Positions 63,061 through 64,000 of a stretch of DNA of 64,000 nucleotides are shown one piece after another. This stretch comes from Prorocentrum cordatum (Eukaryota; Sar; Dinophyceae; Prorocentrales; Prorocentraceae): the NCBI GenBank assembly GCA_963575745.1, contig CAUYUJ010016060.1, forward strand, positions 590,467 through 654,466. Direction: 5' to 3'. The notes beneath the pieces were generated by a model. That model ran no database searches. It was not told the DNA's origin and saw nothing but the letters and a program-made list of their open reading frames with translations. A program made the position numbers and the translations under genes. Within the stretch, counting starts at the first letter, position 1. Every line of letters starts with the position of its first letter.

Positions 63061-63626
63061 TCATCTTGCATGAAGCAGCGCCCGATTCCTCGCGGCGGCT
63101 CGGCGTTCGCCGACCTCGCGAGCGTCGAGTCCGCCTCCGCGGCGTCCTCCCTCGCCGCTCGCGCGTGCGCTCCTCTTCACGTCGCCGCCGGTGTGGTTGC
63201 CGCTGCTGCTCCTTCTGAGTCTCCCTCCTCCATCCCCATCCCCTTCCCTTGCCCCCCTCCCCATCCCTCGACTTCTCGAGATTTGACCCTCCTCCCCCAT
63301 TCTCGATCCCCCTCCCTTCAGTTGCCTCCTGCCCCCTGCCCCTGACTGGCCCCTGCCTCCCATGCAGAAACTGGCCCCCCGAATATCAGACAGAGTACAC
63401 GATCCCACGACGTCAATCTTGTCTGCGGCGACGTTCAGAACTTTTGCACGCATCGGAGCGATGCTCTAACCAACGTCCTGGCCTACAGGCGTCACCAGTC
63501 CGAGCCCTCTCCAGCCTCCCAGCCCGCGGAGCGGAGCGGCACGCTGTCCGCTGGCAGGGCACTCGGGCCGCGGCAGCGACACGCTGAGCACAGGCCGCCG
63601 ACCCTGAATCCCCAGCCCGCACGGAG
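63061..63626. other. complex and pyrimidine-rich stretch, nothing recognised
   Basis: An ATG frame at 63,070 (MKQRPIPRGGSAFADLASVE) continues Ala/Ser-rich for about 50 codons before pyrimidine-rich DNA. It might be a first exon, but the evidence is composition only. Confidence 0.25.
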
Positions 63627-64000
63627 GATGCCCGAGAGCCTCGGCGACGGCGGTCGGCCCCTTTCGCGCGGCCTCCGCAGCTCGTCGGGCCCCCCGCCTC
63701 CCGCCAGGCGTCCGTGGACCCCGCCGGCGCCGCGGCCCGCGCCGCTGGCCGCTCGGCGGCGGCACGCTCCGCTCGCTCTGATCCCTGCGACGTGCGCCGT
63801 CGAGGGCCGCGCCGCGGAGCGTGGGAAGCTCGCGGCGGCCCTCGTGGCCCATAGCAGCTCGAGGAGCGAGGATGCAGGCTCAGAGGATCAGCAGGTACCG
63901 ATGCCGCCGCTCGTCCGGTACTCTAGATTCTGTAGAGCTCTCGGCGCCACGGCTGGAGTCTCCTCGAGATTTTGGTCGGAACGTACCCTGGGAGCGGTCC
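63627..64000 (+). CDS. open frame running off the window edge, unrecognised
   Basis: From an ATG at 63,627 (MPESLGDGGRPLSRGLRSSS) the plus strand stays open to the end, at least 124 codons. It is Pro/Arg/Ala-rich at first, then more ordinary (TCAVEGRAAERGKLAAALVA, MPPLVRYSRFCRALGATAGV). A CAG|GTACCG at 63,893 could be a donor. No known domain; truncated by the window. The minus strand is also open over part of the same stretch. Confidence 0.3.

Overview
The window looks like nuclear DNA of a dinoflagellate or a close relative. It is GC-rich and dominated by trinucleotide microsatellites. It carries protein families that I associate with dinoflagellate genomes: a two-ORF LINE with C-terminal zinc fingers, a Ty1/copia element with an extra domain between protease and integrase, and an expanded transposase-like family. 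Coding sequence occurs as small GC-rich islands between repeats, as expected for exons in long introns. There are no bacterial-style operons and no recognisable RNA genes, and no relict spliced-leader (DinoSL) sequence was found. The taxon is an inference.

Layout. 1-2.33 kb is a degenerate (TAC)n array. 2.3-8.7 kb holds low-complexity DNA and two small foldback-element families. 8.7-9.35 kb (minus) is an unrecognised short gene. 9.63-13.95 kb is a striking composite: a decayed minus-strand transposase-like gene (12.6-10.65 kb) lies between two arrays of a related 89-bp tandem repeat in opposite orientation, each with the same head sequence facing the gene. 13.97-15.76 kb holds two unrelated GC-rich satellites separated by exactly 100 N. 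15.8-25.3 kb is mostly simple or degenerate repeats with a few exon-like islands.

25.3-33.5 kb is a decayed Ty1/copia retrotransposon on the minus strand with two LTRs of about 220 bp. Gag, protease, a methyltransferase-like insert, integrase, reverse transcriptase and RNase H can all be traced, but they are frameshifted and carry mutated active sites, and a tandem foldback element is inserted in the integrase. 33.5-35.1 kb is (GGA)n and (GAT)n.

From about 39.7 to 61.9 kb, three plus-strand islands together encode the conserved blocks of a class-3 (alpha/beta hydrolase) lipase: the RGT/D..D block, the GHSLGG nucleophile elbow, and a terminal exon with GDPIS and a late His. I read these as exons of one host gene spread over about 22 kb. 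An older LINE (40.4-47.7 kb, itself hit by small DNA elements) lies in one intron. A nearly intact LINE (ORF1 48.9-50.1 kb; ORF2 50.4-55.5 kb, one frameshift at an A11 run) lies in the next. A coding-looking island upstream (38.0-38.35 kb) is interrupted by a near-perfect palindromic element flanked by a 6-7 bp duplication. Removing the element restores the frame, so it is a candidate introner-type insertion. The last 2 kb contain further possible exons, one open to the window edge.

Several short inverted-repeat element families recur in the window (TIR starts such as GCATCGCTCGGACGT, CCTGTCCCCCTACAGGGGGA and TAGGGGGCC). Most long open frames outside the features listed are translations of simple repeats and are not genes.
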